DNA from: Yoonia sp.
GTDB lineage: Bacteria > Pseudomonadota > Alphaproteobacteria > Rhodobacterales > Rhodobacteraceae
DNA: 64,000 nucleotides
Assembly: GCF_018402175.1 (NCBI RefSeq)
Contig: NZ_JAGYJK010000017.1
Location: 682,001-746,000 of the forward strand
Reading direction: 5' to 3'
Part shown: positions 8,847-17,461 of the stretch, in pieces
Layout of the letters: each line of letters opens with the position of its first letter
Position numbering within the stretch: the stretch's first letter is position 1
Translations under genes and position numbers: made by a program
Notes under the pieces: generated by a model
The model's database searches: none
Seen by the model: the letters and a program-made list of their open reading frames with translations, nothing else
What the model was told of the DNA's origin: nothing

Positions 8847-10491
8847 GGCCGTCTGGCACCGCGCTGTTCTGGCGATGCAGTTGCTGGCGATTGATCCTGC
8901 GCTGGGCGGCATGGTTTTGCGCGCGCGGTCAGGGCCGGTGCGTGACGGGCTGGTTGGCCTACTGGACTGGTTGCCGCAACCCCAGCACCGCATTCATCCT
9001 GCGATTTCCGACGAGGCGCTGTTTGGCGGGTTGGACCTGTCGGCGACCTTGGCTCGCGGTCAGTTTGTGCAGGAACAGGGTCTGTTATCGCGCCCCGGCA
9101 CGGTGATCCTGACCATGGCCGAACGGGCGGCAACGCAATTGGCCGCGCGGCTGGCGATGGTGCTGGATGCAGGCACCACCCACCGGCTGATCGCGCTGGA
9201 TGAAGGCGCTGAACCCGACGAAGCGCTGAACCCGAAACTGGCAGAACGGCTGGCATTTGCTGCTGATCTGTCGGATGTCAGCGTGACCGAAGCCACCCTG
9301 CCCGACCCGTTCGACCCCGCCGCCGCGATCACCCATCTGCGGCAGGTCGCTGTCCCCGATGATCTATGTGAACAACTGACCCGGATCGCCGCTGCAATTC
9401 GGCATCGACAGCCTGCGCGCGCCCTTGTTCGCGCTGCGCGCGGCCAAGGCGCATGCGGCGCTGCTGCGGCAAGATGACTGGTCGATGCCGATGATGTGGA
9501 AATCGCCTGCCTGCTGGTGCTGGCGCACCGCGCCACGCAGATGCCGGGCAGCGATGCAGAAGAACCCGAATCCCCCGAACCCGACCAGACTGACGGCGAC
9601 GATCAGGACCAGACCGACACGCGCGATCTGCCGGATGAATTGCTGCTAGAGGCGATCAAGGCGCTGTTGCCGGACAACCTGCTGGACCGGATCGCCGCGC
9701 AAAAGGCGCGCCAAGGCAAGGGCAGCGGCAGCGGCGCCGCGCGCAAGGGCAACCGGCGCGGCAGGCCGATGCCATCACGCGCTGGGCGTCTGGGTGACGG
9801 CGCGCGGATTGATATTGTCGCCACCTTGCGGGCCGCCGCCCCTTGGCAGACGATCCGCAAGCAGGCCACAGGGCGCGACAGCCTGCAAGTGCGCAGCGAC
9901 GACATCCGCGTCAAGCGGTTCGAGGAAAAATCCGACCGCCTGCTGGTGTTCACCGTCGATGCGTCGGGCTCTTCCGCCCTGTCGCGGCTGGCCGAGGCAA
10001 AGGGTGCGATCGAGCTGTTGCTGGCACAAGCCTATGCGCGGCGCGACCATGTGGCGCTGGTGTCGTTTCGTGGGACAGGGGCCGAGGTGCTACTACCGCC
10101 CACCCGGTCACTGGTGCAGACCAAGCGCCGTCTTGCCGCCTTACCGGGGGGCGGTGGCACGCCGCTGGCTGCCGGGATCGTCGCCGCCTTGGAACAGGCG
10201 ATCACCGCCATGCGCAAGGGGCTGACGCCAACCATTGTGATCCTGACGGACGGGCGGGCGAACGTGGCGCTGGATGGTGCGGGCAACCGCGCGCAGGCCG
10301 CCACCGATGCGCAACGCATGGCGCAGGCGGTGCGCGCCCACAGGATCGATGCGCTGGTGATCGACACCGGCAACAGGCCAGAACCTGCGCTGGCGGCGCT
10401 GGCGCAGACCTTGGGCGCGATCTATCTGCCCCTGCCCCGCGCGGATGCGGCGCGCCTGTCGGCCAGCGTCGCCACCGCCTTGGGCGACTGA
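8839..10491 (+). CDS. bchD: Magnesium chelatase subunit BchD (two compensating frameshifts)
   Basis: Adaptor subunit of Mg-chelatase that links the BchI ring to BchH. Probable TTG start at 8839, overlapping the bchI stop (TTGGCTGA), giving LAEAVWHRAVLAMQ; no ATG fits the N-terminus. Domain order: degenerate AAA+ (about 1-190), acidic Pro/Asp linker (E-E-P-E-S-P-E-P-D), and a C-terminal von Willebrand A domain with MIDAS D-A-S-G-S-S. Reading is lost near 9391 (a GC pair missing or one base extra) and restored near 9478 (one C missing from CC); between them I-D-S-L-R-A-P-L-F-A-L-R-A-A-K is in a second frame. Corrected length is about 550 residues. Confidence 0.9.
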
Positions 10492-11327
10492 TGCGCTGGC
10501 CGCCACGCGACTGGCCGCTGTCAGACCATTCCCGCCAGATCCTGCACCGGCCCCACCGCTGGCATGTGCAAGAGGCGGGCAGCGGCCCCATGATCCTGCT
10601 GATCCACGGCGCAGGCGGGGCCACACAAAGTTTTCGGCACCTGTTCCCGATCCTGATGCAGACCCATCATGTCGTGGCCATCGACCTGCCCGGCCAGGGG
10701 TTCACCCAGATGGGCGCGCGGCAACGCTGCGGGCTGGATCACATGGCCGAGGATATCGTATCGCTGTGCCGCGCCCAGGGCTGGAACCCCGCAATCATCA
10801 TGGGCCATTCGGCCGGTGGCGCGATTGCGCTGCGATTGTGGGAACTGGGGCTGCGTCCTGCCGAAATCGTGCTGATCAATGCGGCGCTCAGCAATTTCAA
10901 AGGTGTCGCCGGGCTTTTGTTTCCGGTCATGGCCAAGGCGCTGGCCGCCACGCCATTCAGCGCCAGTATCGTGACCGCGACCAGCAGCCGCAATACGATC
11001 CGCAACCTGATCACGGGGACAGGGTCAACACTGGATGATGCGGGGATCGACCTTTATTATCGCCTGCTGGGCGACCGGGGCCATGTCGACGGCACCTTGT
11101 CGATGATGGCGCAATGGTCACTGGATGGCTTGCTATCGCGCCTGCCGCAGATCACTACCCCTGTCCATCTGATCAGCGGATTGAACGACAGGGCTGTGCC
11201 GCCATCTGTCAGCCGTGACGCTGCCGCCCGCCTGCCACAGGCGCGCCTGACCGAATTGGCACAACTGGGCCATCTGGCGCATGAAGAAAACGCAGCCCTG
11301 ATCGCAGCGCTGATCACGGAGCAATGA
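10491..11327 (+). CDS. bchO: BchO, alpha/beta-hydrolase of the Mg-chelatase operon
   Basis: A 278-residue alpha/beta-hydrolase always found with bchI and bchD in purple bacteria; its substrate is not established, and a role assisting Mg-chelation has been suggested. Visible: oxyanion H-G-A-G-G near residue 40, nucleophile elbow G-H-S-A-G-G near residue 105, an Asp in I-S-G-L-N-D-R-A-V-P, and the catalytic His in L-G-H-L-A-H-E-E. The start overlaps the bchD stop (TGATG). A strong terminator follows. Confidence 0.92.
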   Translation: MRWPPRDWPLSDHSRQILHRPHRWHVQEAGSGPMILLIHGAGGATQSFRHLFPILMQTHHVVAIDLPGQGFTQMGARQRCGLDHMAEDIVSLCRAQGWNPAIIMGHSAGGAIALRLWELGLRPAEIVLINAALSNFKGVAGLLFPVMAKALAATPFSASIVTATSSRNTIRNLITGTGSTLDDAGIDLYYRLLGDRGHVDGTLSMMAQWSLDGLLSRLPQITTPVHLISGLNDRAVPPSVSRDAAARLPQARLTELAQLGHLAHEENAALIAALITEQ

Positions 11328-11329
11328 AA

Positions 11330-11359
11330 AAGGGCTGACAGGTTTCCCTGACAGCCCTT
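11330..11359. terminator. Bidirectional terminator between bchO and the cytochrome gene
   Basis: AAGGGCTGACAGG and CCTGACAGCCCTT form a 13-bp stem with one mismatch and a 4-nt loop. On the minus strand it is followed by a T run, and on the plus strand preceded by an A run. It lies between two convergent genes, serving the long puh operon and the crtA-bchIDO operon. Confidence 0.85.
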
Positions 11360-11399
11360 GGATCAAAGCAAAACAGCGCGTAGCCGCGCCGCCGATTGC

Positions 11400-11843
11400 T
11401 TACATGTCAGAGAAAGTCGCCAGATAGGCATAAAGGTCATAGGCGTCCTGTTCGGCGCGCACCTGATAGGCCATCTTGCCGCGTGCGCGGCGATCTTCCA
11501 GTTTTTCGCGGATCCAGCCGGTTGGATCCTGAACGTAGCCGACGAAGTTCGCCTCGTTCCACACTTCACCAGCCTCACCAAGTGCGACAAGGCCGTCGCT
11601 ATACTTGAAATCTTCCGCCGAGCCGATTGCGCGGCCAATCAGACCATATTGGTTCGGGCCCGTCCGCGAATTACGGCCTGCCAGAACGTTGCCATCAGCG
11701 TCTGCCACGATATGGCATGCCACGCACTGACGGTTGAACTGTTCTTCACCGTTCGCGGCATCACCGAGCGTCGGCGTAAGATCTTGTGCAAATGCTGGTG
11801 CTGCCAGAATGGCCAGCGCCGCAGCGATTGTAAAATTTTTCAT
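11400..11843 (-). CDS. Soluble class I cytochrome c (c2/c551 type)
   Basis: Periplasmic electron carrier. From ATG 11843 (RBS AAAAGGA) it is 147 residues. A signal peptide (MKNFTIAAALAILAAPAFA) ends near residue 19. Haem attachment C-V-A-C-H is at residues 40-44 and the likely axial Met is M124 in R-G-K-M-A-Y. In Roseobacter-group clusters a cycA-type cytochrome follows hemA, suggesting it re-reduces the photo-oxidised reaction centre. The terminator behind it makes it the last gene of the bchF-puh operon, or a short separate unit from a promoter in the 111-bp gap upstream. c2 versus c551 naming is uncertain. Confidence 0.85.
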   Translation of the reverse strand: MKNFTIAAALAILAAPAFAQDLTPTLGDAANGEEQFNRQCVACHIVADADGNVLAGRNSRTGPNQYGLIGRAIGSAEDFKYSDGLVALGEAGEVWNEANFVGYVQDPTGWIREKLEDRRARGKMAYQVRAEQDAYDLYAYLATFSDM

Positions 11844-11954
11844 GATCGTATTCCTTTTCGACCTGATTAAGTGACCGTTGCCCCAGTCATGTTGTACTGT
11901 AGAGCATCCTGTGCGGCGGTCCACCCCCGCGCAGGAAAAGAAGTGGCCCAGCAT

Positions 11955-13172
11955 TCAGGCAACAGCATGCGCCAATGCGCATTGTTTCCACAAAACCCGC
12001 AGCGCCGTGACCAGATGGTCAATATCTTCATCGGAATGCAGCGGCGATGGGGTAAAACGCAGCCGTTCCGTGCCTTTGGGCACGGTGGGATAATTGATCG
12101 GCTGCACATAAATGTCCCATTCGCGCATCAGGTAATCCGCCAGCATCCGGGTTTTGACCGGGTCCTTGATCAGGACCGGCACGATGTGGCTGTCGTTATG
12201 CATATGCGGAATGCCTTCGCGGTCGAGAGCAGCGCGCAGACGCGCGACCTGACGCCGCTGGCGGGCGCGTTCCATCTCGGACTGCTTGAGATAGGCGATG
12301 GATGTGCGCGCCGCGGCGGCAATCGCCGGCGGCAAGGCGGTAGTAAAAATGAACCCCGAGGCAAAACTGCGGATGAAGTCGCACAGCGCCGCCGATCCGG
12401 TGATATAGCCGCCCACGACGCCAAACGCCTTGCCAAGCGTCCCTTCGATCAAGGTAATCCGGTCGGCCAGCCCTTCGCGTTCGCTGACACCGCCACCGCG
12501 CGGGCCATACATGCCGACGGCATGAACCTCGTCCAAATAGGTCATAGCACCATATTTTTCGCAGACCTCGACGATCTGGCGGATCGGCGCGATGTCACCA
12601 TCCATAGAATAGACGCTTTCGAACGCGACGATCTTGGGGACATCGGCGGGCAGGGCGCGCAGCTTCATCTCCAGATCATGGTAATCGTTATGCTTCCAGA
12701 TCACCTTACGCGCACGCGAATGGCGGATGCCCTCGATCATGGACGCATGGTTGCCCGCATCCGACAGGATCACGCAGTTTTCCAAACGGCTGCCCAATGT
12801 GGACAGCGCGGCCCAGTTGGACACATAGCCTGATGTGAACAGCAGCGCCGATTCCTTGCCATGCAGGTCGGCCAGTTCGCGTTCCAGCAACAGGTGGTCA
12901 TGGTTGGTACCACTGATGTTGCGGGTGCCGCCCGATCCGGTGCCGGTGCGCTGTACAGCCTCGCACATTGCGCCGATCACGGCGGGATGCTGGCCCATGC
13001 CCAGGTAATCATTGGAACACCACACCGTCACATCGCGCACGGCACCGTCCACAGCATGGCTGGCCGCGCGGGGAAACTTGCCGCACTGGCGCTCCAGTTC
13101 CGCGAAATAGCGGTAATTGCCATCGGCCTTCAGTTGATCCAGCTGCGCATTGAAAAGGGCATCAAAATCCAT
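11955..13172 (-). CDS. hemA: 5-aminolevulinate synthase
   Basis: PLP enzyme that condenses glycine and succinyl-CoA into 5-aminolevulinate, the entry to haem and bacteriochlorophyll in alphaproteobacteria. Start ATG 13172 gives [15 protein letters not shown], the usual N-terminus; 405 residues. The PLP lysine is in [14 protein letters not shown] (about residue 244). [10 protein letters not shown] precedes it. It starts 5 nt after the puhE stop, which ties precursor supply to photosystem assembly. A second isozyme (hemT-like) may exist elsewhere. Confidence 0.96.
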   Translation of the reverse strand: MDFDALFNAQLDQLKADGNYRYFAELERQCGKFPRAASHAVDGAVRDVTVWCSNDYLGMGQHPAVIGAMCEAVQRTGTGSGGTRNISGTNHDHLLLERELADLHGKESALLFTSGYVSNWAALSTLGSRLENCVILSDAGNHASMIEGIRHSRARKVIWKHNDYHDLEMKLRALPADVPKIVAFESVYSMDGDIAPIRQIVEVCEKYGAMTYLDEVHAVGMYGPRGGGVSEREGLADRITLIEGTLGKAFGVVGGYITGSAALCDFIRSFASGFIFTTALPPAIAAAARTSIAYLKQSEMERARQRRQVARLRAALDREGIPHMHNDSHIVPVLIKDPVKTRMLADYLMREWDIYVQPINYPTVPKGTERLRFTPSPLHSDEDIDHLVTALRVLWKQCALAHAVA

Positions 13173-13177
13173 TGGTC

Positions 13178-13963
13178 TTATCTTTCTTCTTTGGGCATCG
13201 TTTTGGGCGCGGGTAACATCCAGCGCCAGAGTTTCGCATCCGGCAATGGAATGACCATCAGCCAATGTTCAAGAAGCGCCAGCGCGACAAGCGCCGTCAG
13301 CAGGCCGTAGCCCGCAACCGCCGCGTCAGACCCGGCAAACCACAACCGTTCGGTGCACAGCGCAAGCAAGGCGGTCAGCGCCGTGATCGCCGCAGGAAAG
13401 GCCAGCGTGACAGGTCCACGCCGGAAATAGCTTTTCAGATGGATCAGGCGCAGCGGCACGAATTCCATATTGATCCGCGGCACGCCAAAAAACAGGTTCA
13501 GCTTGGCAAAGATACGCGCCAGATACAGAATCAGATAAGTCGCCACAGCCATCTGGTTTTCCGCTCCGCCAGCGGCCAGAACCAGCCCCAACAGACCGGC
13601 CGTCAACAGCAGTTCGTGATGGGAAACGGTGGCAAAGGCGCGAAAGAACCGCGCTTTGCCACACAGGCCGGGCAGGCAATCGGTGCGCATCGGGCCGGTG
13701 ACGACACCGGCCAGAAACGCAAGCTCGATCCAGCCCCAGATCGCCAGCGCGCCCAGAAACCCCAGATAAACCCCCGCCACATCCGCCCGCATCAACGAGG
13801 CCGCAACAGCCCCGACACCGACCACCAGCAGTGGCAGACCCGCCAGAACGAGCGCCTGATGCCGCCCGCTGCGATCCGCGCGGCGCACCGCCAGTAGGAT
13901 CACCCCTGTGGAAAACCACCACAGAAATATCGCCGCAATGATGGCTGTGACCGCGCCGTTCAT
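13178..13963 (-). CDS. puhE: PuhE photosynthetic complex assembly membrane protein
   Basis: A 261-residue integral membrane protein with about seven hydrophobic helices (for example [19 protein letters not shown] at the N-terminus and [20 protein letters not shown] near the C-terminus). The block [20 protein letters not shown] is characteristic of PuhE (DUF3623). In Rhodobacter capsulatus its loss alters photosystem and pigment assembly. It is followed closely by hemA and preceded by two stem-loops after acsF. Confidence 0.92.
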   Translation of the reverse strand: MNGAVTAIIAAIFLWWFSTGVILLAVRRADRSGRHQALVLAGLPLLVVGVGAVAASLMRADVAGVYLGFLGALAIWGWIELAFLAGVVTGPMRTDCLPGLCGKARFFRAFATVSHHELLLTAGLLGLVLAAGGAENQMAVATYLILYLARIFAKLNLFFGVPRINMEFVPLRLIHLKSYFRRGPVTLAFPAAITALTALLALCTERLWFAGSDAAVAGYGLLTALVALALLEHWLMVIPLPDAKLWRWMLPAPKTMPKEER

Positions 13964-13996
13964 GTTTCATCTTCCGAGCAGAAATATCCCGGAGGT

Positions 13997-14036
13997 GTGG
14001 AGGCAGCGCCTCCACCGGTTTTCAGGATGAAAACCG
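13997..14036 (-). repeat. Tandem stem-loops between acsF and puhE (REP-like element)
   Basis: Two perfect dyads sit side by side: GTGGAGGC-agc-GCCTCCAC (13997-14015) and CGGTTTTC-aggat-GAAAACCG (14016-14036). Neither has a T run, so they are unlikely to end transcription. The first, with the adjacent CTCCGGGATATTTC, resembles GC-rich palindromes commonly seen between genes in Rhodobacteraceae. Confidence 0.7.
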
Positions 14037-14045
14037 CCCACGCCA

Positions 14046-15164
14046 TCAGTAGGCCGGCACCATCATTGGGCTGTCAGGCACATTGCTTTTGACGACTGGG
14101 ATCATCAGCAAGGACACGAATGACGTTGCTGCCCGTGCCGATCCCGCCATGCGCTTGACCCAGCCGCCGACACCGCCCTGTTTGCGTCCCAATGCGATCT
14201 GCACATTGGCGTCCTGAATCCGGTTCAGCGCAGGAATCCAGCGCGGATGATCGATATCCAGCACCATGGGAAACACCTGCCGTGAGATGTCCGATGTCTT
14301 GCGGAACACTTCCTGCCCGTACCATGCCGGATCAACGCCCAGCGCCTTGTGGAATTCGGGGCGCTGGTGGTCGCGCACCCACATGGTGGAAAACACCGCT
14401 GTCAGGAAAAACTTGATCCAGAGCTTGTTCATCCGGCTTTCCGTCAGCGCGGGGTCGGTTTTCAGCAGCAGCGCAAAGGCCTCACCATGCGAGAACTCGT
14501 CATTGCACCATTCGCGGAACCATTTGAAAATCGGGTGGAACCGGTATTCCGGATGCGCCTCGAGGTGGCGATAGATCGTGATATAGCGCGCATAGCCGAT
14601 CTTTTCGGACAGATAGGTGGCGTAATAGATGAACTTGGGCCGGAAATAGGTGTATTTCTTGGCCTGCGTCAGAAAGCCAAGGTTTACGGCGATCCCCGCT
14701 TCGCGCAGGGCGTCGTTGATGAAACCGGCATGGCGGGCCTCGTCGCGGGCCATCAGTTGGAACAGCTCGGTGATGTCCTTGTTCGATCCACGGCGTTTCA
14801 TTTCCTTATACAGCACACAGCCCGAAAATTCGGCAGTACAGCTTGAGATCAGGAAATCGATAAACTCGGCCTTCAGCTTGGGTTCCATCCCGTCCCAATC
14901 AACATGATCCCAGTCTTCGTTCTTGCGAAAATGGCCCTTGTTGGGGTCGGCCTTCATCTGCGCGATCAGGACATCCCAATCCTTGCGCACAGGTGTGACA
15001 TCAATCGCATCCATTTCGGCGAAATCGGTGGTGTAGAACCGCGGCGTCAGCAATGTGTTGGACATCGCGACCTTGGTTGCTTCTTCATTGGTCAAGGGCG
15101 GCAGGGCCTCTTGCGCGGCGATGGCTTCTTCAGCGGTGGCGGCATTGGATGAATGCATGTTCAT
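14046..15164 (-). CDS. acsF: Aerobic Mg-protoporphyrin IX monomethyl ester oxidative cyclase
   Basis: Di-iron, O2-dependent enzyme that forms the isocyclic ring of (bacterio)chlorophyll. The 372-residue protein has the ferritin-like iron ligands in C-T-A-E-F-S-G-C, A-R-D-E-A-R-H-A-G-F and E-F-S-H-G-E. Oxygen use fits an aerobic phototroph; the anaerobic counterpart bchE is not in this window. The start overlaps the stop of the 98-residue orf upstream by four bases. After the stop come two stem-loops before puhE. Confidence 0.96.
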   Translation of the reverse strand: MNMHSSNAATAEEAIAAQEALPPLTNEEATKVAMSNTLLTPRFYTTDFAEMDAIDVTPVRKDWDVLIAQMKADPNKGHFRKNEDWDHVDWDGMEPKLKAEFIDFLISSCTAEFSGCVLYKEMKRRGSNKDITELFQLMARDEARHAGFINDALREAGIAVNLGFLTQAKKYTYFRPKFIYYATYLSEKIGYARYITIYRHLEAHPEYRFHPIFKWFREWCNDEFSHGEAFALLLKTDPALTESRMNKLWIKFFLTAVFSTMWVRDHQRPEFHKALGVDPAWYGQEVFRKTSDISRQVFPMVLDIDHPRWIPALNRIQDANVQIALGRKQGGVGGWVKRMAGSARAATSFVSLLMIPVVKSNVPDSPMMVPAY

Positions 15165-15457
15165 GACAGCACCTCGTCGCTAAAAGAAAATTCACACAGT
15201 TCCATGAATTCGAAATCACCCGTCGCGCGGGTCCAAAGCTGTTCGAGCTTGCTGGCGCGCGTGATGACCGCCGTGCGCTTTTCCTCGATCAATTCACCAA
15301 AGGCGGCCATGATTTCCGGCCCCTGCACCTGCACGGTATCCCCCGGATAGATCACAGCGCCGTTGTCCAGCCGGACATGCGCCGACAGTTCCTCGAACCG
15401 GTGGGAAATGGTCACCGTGCAAGGCGCGGTTTCCGTCTCTCTTAAAAATAGTCCCAT
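15161..15457 (-). CDS. Small conserved protein of the puhC-acsF interval (98 aa)
   Basis: A 98-residue soluble protein without Cys motifs or membrane segments. It reads MGLFLRETETAPCTVTISHR, then beta-rich V-R-L-D-N-G-A-V-I-Y-P-G-D-T-V-Q-V-Q-G, then a helical tail. Y-P-G-D-x-V-x-V-x-G suggests a small beta-barrel-like half. Roseobacter-group clusters carry a short hypothetical gene at this place. Translational coupling to acsF (ATGA) suggests help in cyclase assembly or activity; a small extra cyclase subunit (BciE) is known from other alphaproteobacteria, but I cannot confirm this is that protein. Confidence 0.75.
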   Translation of the reverse strand: MGLFLRETETAPCTVTISHRFEELSAHVRLDNGAVIYPGDTVQVQGPEIMAAFGELIEEKRTAVITRASKLEQLWTRATGDFEFMELCEFSFSDEVLS

Positions 15458-15479
15458 GTGAGTTCCCTTTCACATCATC

Positions 15480-15504
15480 GCGTGCAGGGGGCTAGCCTGC
15501 GCGC
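15480..15504 (-). other. Intercistronic stem-loop after puhC's upstream neighbour (orf98-puhC gap)
   Basis: GCGTGCAGG and CCTGCGCGC pair over 9 bp (one wobble) around a 7-nt loop, in the 51-bp gap between the puhC stop and the start of the 98-residue orf. No T run follows, so it may be an RNA processing or stability element. Confidence 0.55.
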
Positions 15505-15508
15505 AGTT

Positions 15509-15967
15509 TCAATCCAGCAGCTTGGCAAAGGCTGCCACGTTATCCCGGCCATAGCCAATCAGTTCGGTCGCCATACCCGTGCTGGGATCAAGAATAGCGA
15601 CATTGCCGTTCTCGCGGCGCACGATCTGCAAGGGCGGCGTGCCCACCACGCCCGCGACCAGACGTTCGCGGTCGATCACGCGCCCCATGACACCCAGAAA
15701 ACCGGCCAATTCATCGGACGACCGTGCCAGCAGCGTGCCATCAAGACTGGTGACGGTATAAATCCCGCTTTTGTCGCCGGTGATGATGACATCAAGGCTT
15801 TGCGCAACCGGCGCCTGTTGCACCACCGCAACCAGCGGCGTGTCGGTGATCTTGGCATAGGCGACCAGACCGACCGCGGCGATCATCAGCGCGAACATCG
15901 CCCGCGCGACGAAGGGCGGCACAAGGATCGTTTCAGGATGCTTCATCGTGTTGGGGGCATGGGCCAT
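15509..15967 (-). CDS. puhC: PuhC photosynthetic complex assembly protein
   Basis: From ATG 15967 a 152-residue protein with one N-terminal membrane helix (V-A-R-A-M-F-A-L-M-I-A-A-V-G-L-V-A-Y-A) and a periplasmic C-terminal domain. It contains the PuhC pattern D-K-S-G-I-Y-T-V-T-S-L-D-G-T-L-L-A and L-Q-I-V-R-R-E-N-G-N-V-A-I-L-D-P. PuhC is needed for normal RC-LH1 assembly in Rhodobacter. It begins 5 nt after puhB. Confidence 0.92.
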   Translation of the reverse strand: MAHAPNTMKHPETILVPPFVARAMFALMIAAVGLVAYAKITDTPLVAVVQQAPVAQSLDVIITGDKSGIYTVTSLDGTLLARSSDELAGFLGVMGRVIDRERLVAGVVGTPPLQIVRRENGNVAILDPSTGMATELIGYGRDNVAAFAKLLD

Positions 15968-15972
15968 GACAA

Positions 15973-16614
15973 TTACTCCGCTGCGACGGCAGATGCGCCG
16001 GTTTCGGGTGCGACACGGGTGACTTGTGGCGCGGAAATGCGCGTTTCCGCGGCTTCGGCAAACAGCCGCGCGACATTTTCCGCATCGGGGATGCAGCGCA
16101 GCGCAGGCTGGGTGCGGGTCATGTACCAAGGCCGGATATGCGGCCATGTCATCAGATAGGACACGCGGCTGTCACCGATCAATTCGAACGCCAGCGTGCC
16201 GGTACCTTTGGAGCGCAGGTCCAGCTTGGCCGTGCCGATCCATGTATAAGGCAGGTTCAGCGTCATCGTGAGCGCCGCACCGATCCGCATCGCCACGCGC
16301 TTGTTGGTCAGCGTATAGATCGTGGCACGCGCCTGCACATAGGCGACCAGATACAGCAACCCGCAGGCGACAAGACCCGCCACGACGAAAGGCACGCCAT
16401 GCATGACCGACACATCCATCGGATAATCCGCCGAGGACGCGCCGATGCGCCACACCGTCAGCAGGGCGAAATAGCCCGCCACCCAGCGCAGCGACAAAGC
16501 TTCGCGCGCCAGTGCTTTGTGGTCGGGTGATCCCTGCCAGATGATATATTCATCGGCGGGCAGTCTTTCAGGCAGTCCGGGGATCGGTTCTGCGGCGAAA
16601 TCGTCGTGGCTCAT
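15973..16614 (-). CDS. puhB: PuhB reaction-centre assembly protein
   Basis: A 213-residue membrane protein with a bacterial PH-like domain. The N-terminus has L-P-x-D-E-Y-I-I-W-Q-G-S-P, typical of PuhB, then two to three hydrophobic segments between residues 45 and 105, then T-L-T-N-K-R-V-A-M-R-I-G. PuhB acts as a dimer in reaction-centre assembly in Rhodobacter capsulatus. It follows puhA after a 55-bp gap holding a stem-loop. Confidence 0.93.
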   Translation of the reverse strand: MSHDDFAAEPIPGLPERLPADEYIIWQGSPDHKALAREALSLRWVAGYFALLTVWRIGASSADYPMDVSVMHGVPFVVAGLVACGLLYLVAYVQARATIYTLTNKRVAMRIGAALTMTLNLPYTWIGTAKLDLRSKGTGTLAFELIGDSRVSYLMTWPHIRPWYMTRTQPALRCIPDAENVARLFAEAAETRISAPQVTRVAPETGASAVAAE

Positions 16615-16639
16615 GGTCGTATTCCCTTGGGTTGGCGGA

Positions 16640-16658
16640 CCCCGGTGGCGAGCCGGGG
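16640..16658 (-). other. Intercistronic stem-loop after puhA
   Basis: CCCCGG-tggcgag-CCGGGG forms a 6-bp all-GC stem in the puhA-puhB gap with no T run. A protective 3' hairpin for puhA mRNA is a reasonable guess, by analogy with the puf operon. Confidence 0.5.
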
Positions 16659-16669
16659 CCAGTAGCGGT

Positions 16670-17443
16670 TCAGACTTGTGGCTCTAGACGCGCAGCCGAC
16701 GCGTAAAGCGTCCCACCAGCGTAGTAGCCCATGATCTTTTCTTCCTCGAGCAGGGTGACGACATCCGGTGACTTGGTCACAGGAACGCCATCCCAGTTAT
16801 GGGCGTACAGCGACCGGACGACGACACGGTCGCCTTTGATCCGCGCCATGTTCATCGGGATCAGGCGGGTCTTGCCGCTGCCTTCGGGGTTCAGATCGAC
16901 GGTCAGGAAACGCACCAGCGCTTCTGGCACATCAACCCACATGTCGGTCACACGGCCAACAACCTCGCCATCACCGCCGACGACGACCTTGCCGCGCGGA
17001 TCGGTGCCAGCAGAGATTCTGAAATCAGGCAACATTGACATCGGCTTGATCTTGACGTGACCATGCGCGTCCAGTTCGGGCGCGTCACGGCGTGGTGCCC
17101 AGGATGCCGGACCAACGCCATCCATCATCGGATCGCCGGTCGGAATATAGGGCGATCCCGCCGCGCGCGACGATTGCACCAGCGCCAGATCGTCACGATC
17201 GCCGCGCTGGCCGCTTGGCAGGGCCAGTTCACCGCGACCATCGCGCAGGTGGAATGTCTTGTCGGACGGGACCGGGTACGGCCCTTGGTTTGGGGCAGGC
17301 TTTCCTTCTTCGTCCAGAAGCGGATAGCCTTCGCGCATGTTTTCGGTTTGCAGGTAATAGATCAGACCCGCAAAGAAGATCCAGAAAAGCCAGATTGCTG
17401 CGCTCGCCAGATCGAAGTTGCCAAAGAATGTAGTTCCAACCAT
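16670..17443 (-). CDS. puhA: Reaction centre H subunit
   Basis: Caps the cytoplasmic face of the type II reaction centre and channels protons to QB. The 257-residue length is normal. A single membrane helix spans about residues 11-31 (A-A-I-W-L-F-W-I-F-F-A-G-L-I-Y-Y-L), followed by the conserved Q-T-E-N-M-R-E-G-Y-P-L. The PRC-barrel core includes D-M-W-V-D-V-P-E. The L, M and LH1 genes (puf) are not in the window. It follows lhaA by 18 nt. Confidence 0.97.
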   Translation of the reverse strand: MVGTTFFGNFDLASAAIWLFWIFFAGLIYYLQTENMREGYPLLDEEGKPAPNQGPYPVPSDKTFHLRDGRGELALPSGQRGDRDDLALVQSSRAAGSPYIPTGDPMMDGVGPASWAPRRDAPELDAHGHVKIKPMSMLPDFRISAGTDPRGKVVVGGDGEVVGRVTDMWVDVPEALVRFLTVDLNPEGSGKTRLIPMNMARIKGDRVVVRSLYAHNWDGVPVTKSPDVVTLLEEEKIMGYYAGGTLYASAARLEPQV

Positions 17444-17461
17444 GTTGTGGTCCTTTCGAGA

